Shown here: positions 1 to 9,557 of the stretch, in pieces | Numbering within the stretch: the first letter of the stretch is position 1 | Layout of the letters: the number at the start of each line of letters is the position of its first letter | DNA from: Sedimentitalea todarodis | Lineage (GTDB): Bacteria > Pseudomonadota > Alphaproteobacteria > Rhodobacterales > Rhodobacteraceae | Length of the DNA: 64,000 nucleotides | Direction: 5' to 3' | Assembly: GCF_032595355.1 (NCBI RefSeq) | Contig: NZ_JASMWN010000014.1 | Coordinates: 83,649 to 147,648, forward strand | The notes under the pieces: model-generated | Told to the model about the DNA's origin: nothing | The model's database searches: none | What the model saw: the letters and a program-made list of their open reading frames with translations, nothing else | Program-made: the position numbers and the translations under genes

Positions 1-368
1 AGTTTGCGCACCCGCGGGTCAGAAATATTGGCGCGGCCCGACGTCATGATCGCGATTGAATGGTGCGGGATCATCGCCCTCATGTAGCTTGTGTCGCCAA
101 CGGTCACCTGGCTCCGGACCAGCCAGAGGGATCCGATAAAGACCACGGCGGCGCCAAGAAAGATGGCGGCATTGATCGCCTTTCTGGAATACATCGACAG
201 CATGAAACCCAGCATGATGATCGCCATTGTGGCACCCATCAGCACGGCCATATAGGCGCGGGTTTCGGACCAGAACATATGGCTCCAGAGATAGGTGTTG
301 AGATACATCAGGATGAACATCACCACCGTGGATGTGGCGATCATTGCGAAAAAGCGTAGGTATGTCAT
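1..368 (-). CDS. DUF305 family membrane protein, C-terminus beyond the window
   Basis: Reading on the minus strand from an ATG at 368, the protein begins MTYLRFFAMIATSTVVMFIL and has about three hydrophobic segments in its first 95 residues. It then runs into MRAMIPHHSIAIMTSGRA, which matches the start of the DUF305 domain (ferritin-like, His/Met-rich, often linked to copper). The rest lies outside the window. It follows cueR and copA on the same strand, so a role in copper handling is a context-based inference. The N-terminal membrane part plus DUF305 core fits a known architecture; the exact biochemical role is not known to me. Confidence 0.8.
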   Translation of the reverse strand, partial: MTYLRFFAMIATSTVVMFILMYLNTYLWSHMFWSETRAYMAVLMGATMAIIMLGFMLSMYSRKAINAAIFLGAAVVFIGSLWLVRSQVTVGDTSYMRAMIPHHSIAIMTSGRANISDPRVRK

Positions 369-413
369 TGGCGACCTCCAGTCTCGAAAAGTTGATGTCC
401 TATTGAAGGAACA

Positions 414-433
414 ACATTCCAGCGCTGGAATGT
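414..433. promoter_or_regulatory. Perfect 20-bp palindrome between cueR and the DUF305 gene
   Basis: ACATTCCAGCGCTGGAATGT is a perfect palindrome, with flanking GGAAC (408-412) and GTTCC (432-436) extending the symmetry apart from one unpaired A. It lies 46 bp upstream of the DUF305 start and downstream of the cueR stop. It shares CCAG...CTGG with the CueR dyad in front of copA but has a shorter centre and no clear -35/-10 pair. It could be an operator or an RNA hairpin ending the cueR transcript; no convincing T-tract follows. Confidence 0.4.
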
Positions 434-478
434 TCCGTCGCTTTTGAGAAAAAGGTCCGACTTTTGCGAACGACGGAG

Positions 479-898
479 CTACCCGGACGCCTTGCTGATA
501 CTGCCCGCATTAGGTTCCGTGGCCAGATCGGCCAGGATCGGGCAATCGGGGCGGTGATCACCCGCGCAAGCATCCACAAGATGCGACAGAGTGGCACGCA
601 TTTCGGTCAGTTCCGCGATCTTGCTGTCAATCCGGTCAAGGTGCTCTTCTGCGATCTGCTTTACCTCGGCGCTGGCGCGGTCGGTGTCGGCATAAAGCTT
701 CAGCAGGCTCCGGCAATCCTCGATGGTGAATCCAAGGGCGCGGGCGCGGCCGAGAAAGGCCAGCTTGTGCACGTCGCTCTGCCGGAAGCTGCGATAGCCA
801 TTTGAACTGCGCAGTGGTTCGACGAGACCGATGTCTTCGTAGTAGCGGATCGTTTTGGCGGGAAGGCCGGAAAGGTCGGCCACATCTCCGATGTTCAT
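479..898 (-). CDS. cueR: CueR-like copper-responsive MerR-family regulator
   Basis: 139 residues, the usual CueR length. The N-terminus MNIGDVADLSGLPAKTIRYY is a MerR winged helix (about residues 1-70), followed by a dimerisation helix (about 75-110). The metal-binding loop has Cys111 and Cys119 (ACAGDHRPDCP), the spacing found in Cu(I)/Ag(I)/Au(I) sensors of the CueR type. It lies 19 bp downstream of copA on the same strand, so the two are probably cotranscribed. A classic MerR-type promoter stands in front of copA. Expected role: activate copA transcription when cytosolic Cu(I) rises. The DUF305 gene follows downstream. Confidence 0.92.
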   Translation of the reverse strand: MNIGDVADLSGLPAKTIRYYEDIGLVEPLRSSNGYRSFRQSDVHKLAFLGRARALGFTIEDCRSLLKLYADTDRASAEVKQIAEEHLDRIDSKIAELTEMRATLSHLVDACAGDHRPDCPILADLATEPNAGSISKASG

Positions 899-917
899 GA
901 TCGTTTCCTCCTAAAGT

Positions 918-3425
<2,508 letters not shown>

Positions 3426-3452
3426 GAGAATCTCCTTGATCTGATCCTCCGA

Positions 3453-3483
3453 CAGATAGGGTCTCCAGTTACTGGAAGGTCAA
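3453..3483 (-). promoter_or_regulatory. CueR-type copA promoter with 19-bp spacer
   Basis: On the minus strand a -35 TTGACC (3478-3483) and a -10 TATCTG (3453-3458) are separated by exactly 19 bp (3459-3477). MerR-family activators act on this overlong spacing by distorting the DNA. The spacer contains the dyad TTCCAGTAACTGGA, close to known CueR operators. It ends 28 bp before the copA ATG. Confidence 0.9.
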
Positions 3484-3563
3484 TAGGCATGTAAAATAAA
3501 ATTCTGGCCATCGACCTTCCTGCGCCGGAACGCCCTACATGCATGTCGTCAAAGGAGATTGCG

Positions 3564-3692
3564 ATGATCAGATTAAGCGTACCGAACATGAGTTGCGGCC
3601 ATTGTACCGCTTCCATCCAAAGGGCCATCTTGGCTGTCGTAGCCGCCATCGTCCTTCGTCGTCGCCTCTGCAAGCTTCCTGGGGGCGTCTGA
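3564..3692 (+). pseudogene. Truncated CopZ-like copper chaperone stub
   Basis: An ATG with a good Shine-Dalgarno (aaggagatt) opens MIRLSVPNMSCGHCTASIQR, a clear HMA/CopZ N-terminus with the CGHC copper site at residues 11-14. Homology ends after about residue 25 (AILAV). The frame then runs through Arg-rich sequence to a stop at residue 43, whereas CopZ proteins are about 65-70 residues. From about 3640 the DNA belongs to a different gene on the other strand. A deletion therefore removed the 3' two thirds of copZ. It is divergent from copA, where an intact copZ would be expected. Confidence 0.8.
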
Positions 3693-3850
3693 TCCCGCCA
3701 GCCGAAGGGTTACCCCCGCCCCGGAAATCGCCCGCCGCCGACCTCCACGCGCCCTGCAATACGATCCGCCGCCAGGGCCGATACGGATATGAGCGCAGTC
3801 GAAATGGCGAAAGCGGCATAGTTCGCTGTCTGCGTCATGCGATGTTCCAT
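3640..3850 (-). pseudogene. Frameshifted 5' fragment of an exported regulatory-like domain protein
   Basis: On the minus strand an ATG at 3850 (or 3838) starts a signal-peptide-like sequence (ISTALISVSALAADRIAGRV). This continues to VEVGGG near 3735, where the frame shifts by one base in a GC run. The next frame continues AISGAGVTLRLAGSDAPRKL and then EATTKDDGGYDS, until it hits the CopZ stub. The pattern resembles the start of carboxypeptidase-regulatory-like domain proteins, from memory of similar sequences. It is broken twice, by the frameshift and by loss of the whole 3' part at the junction near 3640. Confidence 0.55.
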
Positions 3851-4485
3851 GCGTTCAATCCCATCGTCCGTTGCAGGTTACGGAGCGGCTGCTCCCCAAT
3901 GGTTGAGAAGTACCTCATCACATTGGGCGCGCAAGTCTATCCGAACCGTTCTGTGAAAATCCGCGATTATTGTCTTCAGGCTAAATTGTTTAATCTGGCA
4001 ACAGCAACCAATCAAATTGCAGTTGCAACGGCCAGCCAGATTTACACGGCCCCCCGGCGGGTCGGCCTGCCGGAGCAGGCCTGCCACCGGATCGTGTAGC
4101 CTGGAGACTTTAAAACCAACAGCATTGTGTTCGCGATCGAATGCAGAATCGTCAAATTTCAACCGCTACAAATACTATCGAGAAAACTGCGTGCTTAACG
4201 CAGAATTCTACAGTCTCGGTGTTTGGCTGAGCTGATTGCCTAGCGGGAGGAACTTGGTAGTTCTTTGAAAAGATCGGTTTTTGTAGTATTCTCTGCAAGC
4301 GCCGGACCCTGAAGTGAATGCCCCAGCCAACTCTAATTGGCTTTCCATGTTCGTCCGGTGAGCCGTCATCACGGCTCCCCAAATTTGGATGAGTAAGAGC
4401 ACACGAATGAATTGATTTTGGCGCCCGCAATCGGAAGGGAACTCACATTGGTTTCGACTGGTCGGGCCCTTTGGAAGGACAAAAT
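3851..4485. other. Intergenic stretch without a convincing gene
   Basis: About 630 bp between the copZ scar and the metallopeptidase. Short open frames exist on both strands but none has a good start, codon pattern or recognisable family. The 3940-4290 part is visibly more AT-rich than its surroundings. GCAGGCC (4076 area) pairs with GGCCTGC nearby and may form a short hairpin. No promoter for the downstream gene could be assigned with confidence. Confidence 0.4.
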
Positions 4486-5814
4486 ATGGTCGGCCTGAAC
4501 CGCGACATCAACTATCTACCGCCAGAAGAAATCGCCATTCTCCTTAATGTGTCCGAGGATGTTTTGGCCCCCCTTCTCGATCGGAGGTCCCAGCGTCCCC
4601 TCTGGTCGGGCGACGACCTGCTTGAGGTTGTCGAGGTCGACCCAGCAAGGCTGCAAGAGCTTGACGAAATGGGCCTGTTGAACTTTGGGAACCCATTGGT
4701 CACGCAGGCGCCGCAGCCATTGCCATTACCCGAAGAAATCACTCCTCCGATTGCTCGTCCTTCGATCCCAGCCCACCCGGCACCATTAACGGAAGTCTTG
4801 TCTGGCCTATCGCAGCTCTTTTCTGGCCTTTCGACGATGTCAGCGATGGAGGCCCGTGATGAACCGGCGGCCAAACGGCGAGGCGGGCTTCCGCCTCTTG
4901 CTGAAGGTCAACACCGGAGCCTTTCGGATGCGAAGGTCAGTCTCCACGAACTGCGATCCGGTTGGATGCACCGACCACCCACGACGCCGGGCGATGCGCC
5001 GGGCCCTTACGGGCATCATACCTATTGGGTCGAAGTCATTCCGCCCTGCTATTGTCTCTACGTCTGGATTTTGAAGGGTCGGCAGGTCGGTGGACGGGAA
5101 GTAGGCGCTTCTGCGCTAGCTGCCGGAGCGACCGGCATGGGCATTTCACTGCGCCCGGCCCCTGCCTCGGTCGACAAGGTGGTGGAAGACATCCATCACG
5201 CCAACACGATCTTCGCGCCGTCGGGGTTTCAATTTTGTCTATGCGGTGTGCGCGTGCTCGATCCGACTGAAATGAATTCGTCGCAGGGCGACCCAAACCT
5301 TGCCGACACGCTCTTCACCAACACCGGAGTCATCTACAGCAAGGACGATACAGAACCCAAGAAGATCCGGCCGTTCCAATGGTTGTTCGATGGTTTTCAG
5401 TACGATGCGACCCTCGACTTCAAGCGGCGCTGTGTTCACATATTCTATGCCTCCGACGTTCAGCGTTCGCCCCAGAAACCTGACGATCAAAACGGCAAGG
5501 TACTCGGCGTGGGCGGTCCACTGGAGACGCACCGCCGGGACAAGCGCATGACCCCTGTGGGCATTGTTGAGGGGGGTGGCGATACCATCGCCCACGAGAT
5601 CGGTCATGGCCTGGGACTTCTTCATCCTGACAGAGACATATCGAAAGAGCCGCTGCGGCCCGGAGAACCGCGGCACGATCCCAACAATGCGACGGACCGC
5701 AACAACTTGTTGCTGAAGGCACCGACGGGCGAGGACCTCAATAGCTATCAGGCCGAGTTCCTGAAGCTATCCATTTCCGCAAACGGGCTCTCGCTGGGTT
5801 GTCCGGGAAGCTGA
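4486..5814 (+). CDS. Metzincin-like zinc metallopeptidase of unknown target
   Basis: 442 residues from the ATG at 4486, chosen over an upstream TTG because GGAAGGA sits 6 bp in front. The zinc motif HEIGHGLGLLH (residues 370-380) fits HExxHxxGxxH, with Glu371 as the catalytic base. Metzincins normally have a Met-turn; here the equivalent region reads NNLLLKAPTGEDLNSYQ, with Leu where Met is usual. No signal peptide or membrane segment is seen. The first 130 residues are acidic and then Pro-rich and may form a separate domain. A central segment has several Cys (PPCYCLYVW, FCLCGV). It is flanked by a scar and an IS630 fragment, so it is probably acquired. Function unknown; a toxin, an effector or a peptidase for a cytosolic target are all possible. 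Confidence 0.75.
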   Translation: MVGLNRDINYLPPEEIAILLNVSEDVLAPLLDRRSQRPLWSGDDLLEVVEVDPARLQELDEMGLLNFGNPLVTQAPQPLPLPEEITPPIARPSIPAHPAPLTEVLSGLSQLFSGLSTMSAMEARDEPAAKRRGGLPPLAEGQHRSLSDAKVSLHELRSGWMHRPPTTPGDAPGPYGHHTYWVEVIPPCYCLYVWILKGRQVGGREVGASALAAGATGMGISLRPAPASVDKVVEDIHHANTIFAPSGFQFCLCGVRVLDPTEMNSSQGDPNLADTLFTNTGVIYSKDDTEPKKIRPFQWLFDGFQYDATLDFKRRCVHIFYASDVQRSPQKPDDQNGKVLGVGGPLETHRRDKRMTPVGIVEGGGDTIAHEIGHGLGLLHPDRDISKEPLRPGEPRHDPNNATDRNNLLLKAPTGEDLNSYQAEFLKLSISANGLSLGCPGS

Positions 5815-5899
5815 AGAAATTGCTCAGTTATACTCGGAGTCTTTGACTTGCCGAATTTGGCGACTTGACGTTGAGGCTTGGAACGATTCGGGTAAGCCA

Positions 5900-6307
5900 A
5901 TGATCCGGAACAACTTTCTTTCCCCAGCGGAACGCCTCAAACTTGAGTGCTGCGTGCGCATTCAGCGCGAGGACCATGGCGTCGCGCGGAGGGCGAATGC
6001 GATCCTGCTGCTCGACGATGGCGAGAATTGCGTGCAGATCGCGAAATTTCTGTACTTGGACGACGACACCATTCGCAGTTGGTACAAGTCTTATCGGGAC
6101 GGTGGCTGGGAAGCGCTTGCCCTTGATGGCTGGAAGGGCGGCAAGTCTCGCATGACCTCTGATCAGGAAACCGTGCTATGCGACTGGCTGCAGGCTCGCT
6201 TCTGCCGATCGACAGCTGAGATCAGGACCTACATCGCTGCAGAGTTTGGTCTGGATTCTTCACATTCCGGCGGGAGTGGGGTTGAGGCACCGTGCCGCGA
6301 AATTTGA
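5900..6307 (+). pseudogene. 5' fragment of an IS630-family transposase
   Basis: From ATG 5900 the product starts MIRNNFLSPAERLKLECCVR and contains a helix-turn-helix region (CVQIAKFLYLDDDTIRSWYKSYRDGG), typical of the DNA-binding N-terminus of IS630 transposases. Similarity stops at about 6265 (AEFGLDSSHSG), before the DDE catalytic domain. The frame then runs out in an intergenic repeat at 6307. A separate internal IS630 piece lies at 23.5 kb. It cannot be active. Confidence 0.8.
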
Positions 6308-6356
6308 CTGCGCGCCCACTCTACCGAATGCTGCGGAATCTCCGAACGGCAGCTTT
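6282..6356. repeat. Copy of a dispersed intergenic repeat (pair with 61117-61191)
   Basis: This 75-bp stretch and 61117-61191 share TTGAGGC-CCG-GCCGCGAAA, TGACTGCG-GCCCACT, GATGCTGCG-like and GGCAGCTT blocks in the same order (roughly 80 percent by eye). The copy here abuts the broken end of the IS630 fragment, and the other abuts the truncated end of a DUF3768 gene. It is noncoding and looks like a recombination-prone intergenic repeat. Confidence 0.6.
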
Positions 6357-6433
6357 GTCGGCAATTTGCGATTGGCGAAGGGCCTGCTCATTCTGTGCTT
6401 GCCGCTGGCCGTAGATCCTGCAATTGCTTGTTC

Positions 6434-6596
6434 CGTCGGTTTCCTCCGGGAATGAAAAGGGAATCCGTTCCGGCCTTGGCCGGGAAACGGAACTGCCCCC
6501 GCAACTGTAGGCGGCGAGCGCCTCTCGATATGCCACTGGGTGAGTTCCGGGAAGGCGAGAGGTGTCGCGACCCGCCAGTCAGGAGACCTGCCGACG
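6434..6596 (+). promoter_or_regulatory. Cobalamin (B12) riboswitch
   Basis: Closing stem CGTCGG (6434-6439) pairs with CCGACG (6591-6596). Inside are the conserved parts of the adenosylcobalamin class: GGGAATCCG (around 6459), ACTGCCCCCGCAACTGTA (around 6490), GCCACTGG (around 6533), GGGAAGG (around 6549), and the B12 box AGTCAGGAGACCTGCC (6577-6592). It precedes a substrate-binding protein, permease and ATPase operon by about 115 bp, the standard position. By family knowledge, bound cobalamin would repress expression of the uptake operon. Confidence 0.93.
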
Positions 6597-6712
6597 CGAG
6601 TGAAACCACGATCGGACGGGGTGTGCCGGGGCGGGAAACCTGTCGCGTCCCGTATGATCGCACACTGTTTCGCGTTTTGTCCCTGCCGGTCCCATCTGAC
6701 GGGAAAGAACGG

Positions 6713-7723
6713 ATGAAACAGACACTGATCACGGCCACCCTGCTGGCCAGCGCCGCGCTGCCCCTGCATGCGCAAGAAACAACCTACCCCCTGAACCTGA
6801 CGAATTGCGGCGTGGAGATGTCCTTCGACACCGCCCCGGGCAGTGCCGTGACCATCGGCCAGTCCGCGACCGAGATCCTCTATTCCCTCGGCCTTGCGCC
6901 CAAGGTCTCGGGCACCTCCGTCTGGTTCAATCCGGTCCTGCCGGAGTTCGCGGAGGTGAACGAGGGGATCGAGCGGATGGCCGACAATGATCCCAGCTTC
7001 GAAAGCGTGGTCGCGAAGAAGCCGGGGCTGGTCGCCGTGCAATATGAATGGCACGTGGGCGAAAGCGGGATCGTGGGCACCCGCGAGATGTTCCGTGACG
7101 TTGGCGTTCCGACATACATCATGCCCGCCGATTGCGACACCAAGGACAATTCCACCGGCGGGGACGGCACGCGCGTGGGCGCCTTCGACACCGCCTCGGT
7201 TTACAAGGGCATCCGCGAGCTTGCGGCGATCTTCGACGTGCAGTCGGCCGGCGAGGGTCTGGTCGCGGAACTGGAGGCATCCGAACGCGATGCTATCGCG
7301 CGTGCGGAAGGCCTCGATCTGCCGGGCGATCTGACGGCCGTCTTCTGGTTCTCTTCCGCAGATCTGGAGATTGACCCCTATGTGGCCGGGCGGCTCGGCG
7401 CGCCGGGGTACATGATGTCGAATCTCGGGATCGAGAACATCATCGAGTCCGACGAGGAATGGCCGACGGTCGGGTGGGAGAGCATCGCCCGCGCGGATCC
7501 AGACATCATCGTCATCGCCTACATGGACCGCCGCCGCTTCCCGGCGGACGACGTGGAGAAGAAACTCGCGTTCCTGCGCACCGATCCCGTGACAAGCCAA
7601 ATGACGGCCGTGCAGGAGCGGCGGATCGTGCAGATGGACGCCCACGCCATGAGCGCGACGATGCGGTCGATCTACGGGCTGGGAACCCTGTCGCAGGCGC
7701 TCTCGGAGATGTCCTTCGAATGA
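6713..7723 (+). CDS. btuF: Cobalamin ABC transporter, periplasmic binding protein (BtuF-like)
   Basis: 336 residues from ATG 6713. The N-terminus MKQTLITATLLASAALPLHAQ is a Sec signal peptide. The mature part has the BtuF/FepB class III fold pattern: a first lobe with TIGQSATEILYSLGLAPKVSG, a long linker helix, and a second lobe with DLEIDPYVAGRLGAPGYMM and ending VQMDAHAMSATMRSI. It is the first gene after the B12 riboswitch and its stop overlaps the permease start (ATGA). Cobalamin as substrate comes from the riboswitch; the protein alone would only indicate a siderophore/B12-type binding protein. Confidence 0.85.
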   Translation: MKQTLITATLLASAALPLHAQETTYPLNLTNCGVEMSFDTAPGSAVTIGQSATEILYSLGLAPKVSGTSVWFNPVLPEFAEVNEGIERMADNDPSFESVVAKKPGLVAVQYEWHVGESGIVGTREMFRDVGVPTYIMPADCDTKDNSTGGDGTRVGAFDTASVYKGIRELAAIFDVQSAGEGLVAELEASERDAIARAEGLDLPGDLTAVFWFSSADLEIDPYVAGRLGAPGYMMSNLGIENIIESDEEWPTVGWESIARADPDIIVIAYMDRRRFPADDVEKKLAFLRTDPVTSQMTAVQERRIVQMDAHAMSATMRSIYGLGTLSQALSEMSFE

Positions 7724-8778
7724 CAATGGTGGCCGCGCCTGCACGCGTCGCACGGGGGCGCGGCCTCTGGCTTGCTCCCCTCGTTCTCGGGCTCGCCATC
7801 CTGGCCGGCACAGCAATCGGGGAGACCCGGCTGCCCTTCGCCACGGTGCTGCGGACGCTCGCGAACCACCTGTGGGAGGCGGGTTATCCGGTGGACGGGA
7901 TAGAGGCGGGGATCATCTGGAGCTATCGCCTCCCCCGCGCCGTCGTGGCGGCTTGTTGCGGGGCGGGGCTGGCGTTGACCGGGGTGGTGCTTCAGGCGCT
8001 TCTGCGCAACCCGCTTGCCGATCCCTACCTGATGGGCCTTTCTGCGGGTGCCTCGACCGGGGCGGTCCTCGTCACGGTCGCGGGCGTGGGGGGCGGCGCG
8101 ATCTCAATGTCGTTTGGCGCACTGACCGGGGCGCTGCTGGCCTTTGGATGCGTCGCGGCGCTTGCCCGTGCGGTCAGCGGCGGCGCGGGGGGAGGGCGCG
8201 CCACCCAGGCCGCGGCCGCGATCATCCTCGCCGGGATCGCCGGGTCGCAGATGTTCAACGCCCTGACGGCCTTCACCATCGCCCGCTCCGCCAATGCCGA
8301 GCAGGCGCGGGGCATCATGTTCTGGCTGATGGGCAACCTGTCGGGCATCCGGTGGGAGGATGTCGGTGCCTGCGCCCTCGTTTCCCTTGCAGGCGTGAGC
8401 CTTTGCCTGTGGCACCGACGTGCGCTCGACGCGTTCACATTCGGCGCCGATAGCGCAGCCTCCCTCGGAATCAACGTACCGGCGCTGCGCGGCACGCTCG
8501 TCACCGCCACGGCGATCATGGTCGGCGTGCTGGTTTCGAAGGTTGGCGCAATTGGCTTCGTCGGGCTGGTCGTCCCCCACGCCATGCGGTTCCTCGTCGG
8601 GACACGTCACGATCAGCTGGTGCCGGCCTCGGCGCTTGCGGGGGCGGTGTTCCTCGTGGCCGCCGACGTGATCAGCCGCGTCCTCGTGCCTGGACAGGTC
8701 TTGCCCATCGGCGTGGTCACGGCGCTGGTGGGCGCGCCGACCTTCGCGCTGATCCTTGTGCGAGGCGCGCGGAGATGA
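7720..8778 (+). CDS. btuC: Cobalamin ABC transporter permease (BtuC/FecCD family)
   Basis: 352 residues starting at the ATG that overlaps the btuF stop. It is highly hydrophobic, with about ten predicted membrane spans as in BtuC. Family signatures include RLPRAVVAACCGAGLALTGV near residues 69-88, RNPLADPYLMGLSAGAS around 96-112, and KVGAIGFVGLVVPHAMRFL (about 270-288), which contacts the ATPase. Its end overlaps the ATPase start by 4 bp, showing translational coupling. It would form the inner-membrane channel of the B12 importer with btuD. Confidence 0.9.
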   Translation: MTMVAAPARVARGRGLWLAPLVLGLAILAGTAIGETRLPFATVLRTLANHLWEAGYPVDGIEAGIIWSYRLPRAVVAACCGAGLALTGVVLQALLRNPLADPYLMGLSAGASTGAVLVTVAGVGGGAISMSFGALTGALLAFGCVAALARAVSGGAGGGRATQAAAAIILAGIAGSQMFNALTAFTIARSANAEQARGIMFWLMGNLSGIRWEDVGACALVSLAGVSLCLWHRRALDAFTFGADSAASLGINVPALRGTLVTATAIMVGVLVSKVGAIGFVGLVVPHAMRFLVGTRHDQLVPASALAGAVFLVAADVISRVLVPGQVLPIGVVTALVGAPTFALILVRGARR

Positions 8779-9536
8779 AGGTGGAGGTCCGCGACCTCTG
8801 CGCACGCGTCCATGGCACGCCGCTCCTGTCGGACGTGTCGTTCCGCCTCCACGAACGCGAGCTTTTCGGCCTTGTGGGCCCCAACGGCTCGGGCAAGTCG
8901 ACCCTCATGCGATGCTTGGCAGGATTGCGCCGCCCGTCATCGGGGCGCGTCCTGGCCGACGGCGAGGATCTTGCCTGGATGCCCCTCCGCACACGTGCGC
9001 AGCGCATCGCCCTCGTCGAGCAGCAAGCCGACACGACCGACCGGCTGACCGTCCGCGACGCAGTGGAACTCGGGCGCACACCGTACCTCTCGCCCCTGCG
9101 TGGCTGGGGGGTGGCCGACGACATGGCGGTCGGGGACGCCCTCGGGGCGGTTGAAATGGCGGGCTTTGCCACGCGCCACTGGCATACCCTGTCAGGCGGC
9201 GAGCAGCAGCGCGTCCACATCGCTCGCGCGCTGGCGCAATCGCCGGACCTGCTGCTGCTGGACGAGCCGACGAACCACCTCGATATCCGCCACCAGCTTT
9301 CGCTTTTGGCACTGGTGCGAGATCTTCGGATCACGCGCGTCGTGGCCCTGCACGACTTGAATCAGGCGATGGAATGTGACCGCATCGGGGTGCTGCACGG
9401 AGGCAGGCTCGTCGCGACAGGCTCCCCCCAAGACGTGCTCGACGAAGCTCTCCTTGCCGAAGTCTTTGGCGTCACGGCGACGCGCCATCGGGCCCCAGAT
9501 GGATCGCCGCGCCTTCATTTTTCCCATGCCCTATGA
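8775..9536 (+). CDS. btuD: Cobalamin ABC transporter ATPase (BtuD-like)
   Basis: 253 residues. Walker A GPNGSGKST (35-43), Q-loop around VEQQAD (81-86), signature LSGGEQQ (139-145), Walker B LLLLDEP with Asp163-Glu164, and a switch His in VVALHDLNQAM. It belongs to the FepC/BtuD group that partners FecCD permeases. Its ATG overlaps the btuC stop. Its own stop lies about 20 bp before the ISKra4 element. A possible next start (ATG 9547) is interrupted by that insertion, so the operon may once have been longer. Confidence 0.92.
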   Translation: MKVEVRDLCARVHGTPLLSDVSFRLHERELFGLVGPNGSGKSTLMRCLAGLRRPSSGRVLADGEDLAWMPLRTRAQRIALVEQQADTTDRLTVRDAVELGRTPYLSPLRGWGVADDMAVGDALGAVEMAGFATRHWHTLSGGEQQRVHIARALAQSPDLLLLDEPTNHLDIRHQLSLLALVRDLRITRVVALHDLNQAMECDRIGVLHGGRLVATGSPQDVLDEALLAEVFGVTATRHRAPDGSPRLHFSHAL

Positions 9537-9557
9537 AGGATTGTCCATGCGCCTCAG

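Noticed and set aside
6260..7816. Long minus-strand open frame of about 518 codons opposite the riboswitch and btuF
   Set aside because: It is antisense to a clear riboswitch and binding-protein gene, and its translation is Arg/Gly/His-rich without any family pattern.
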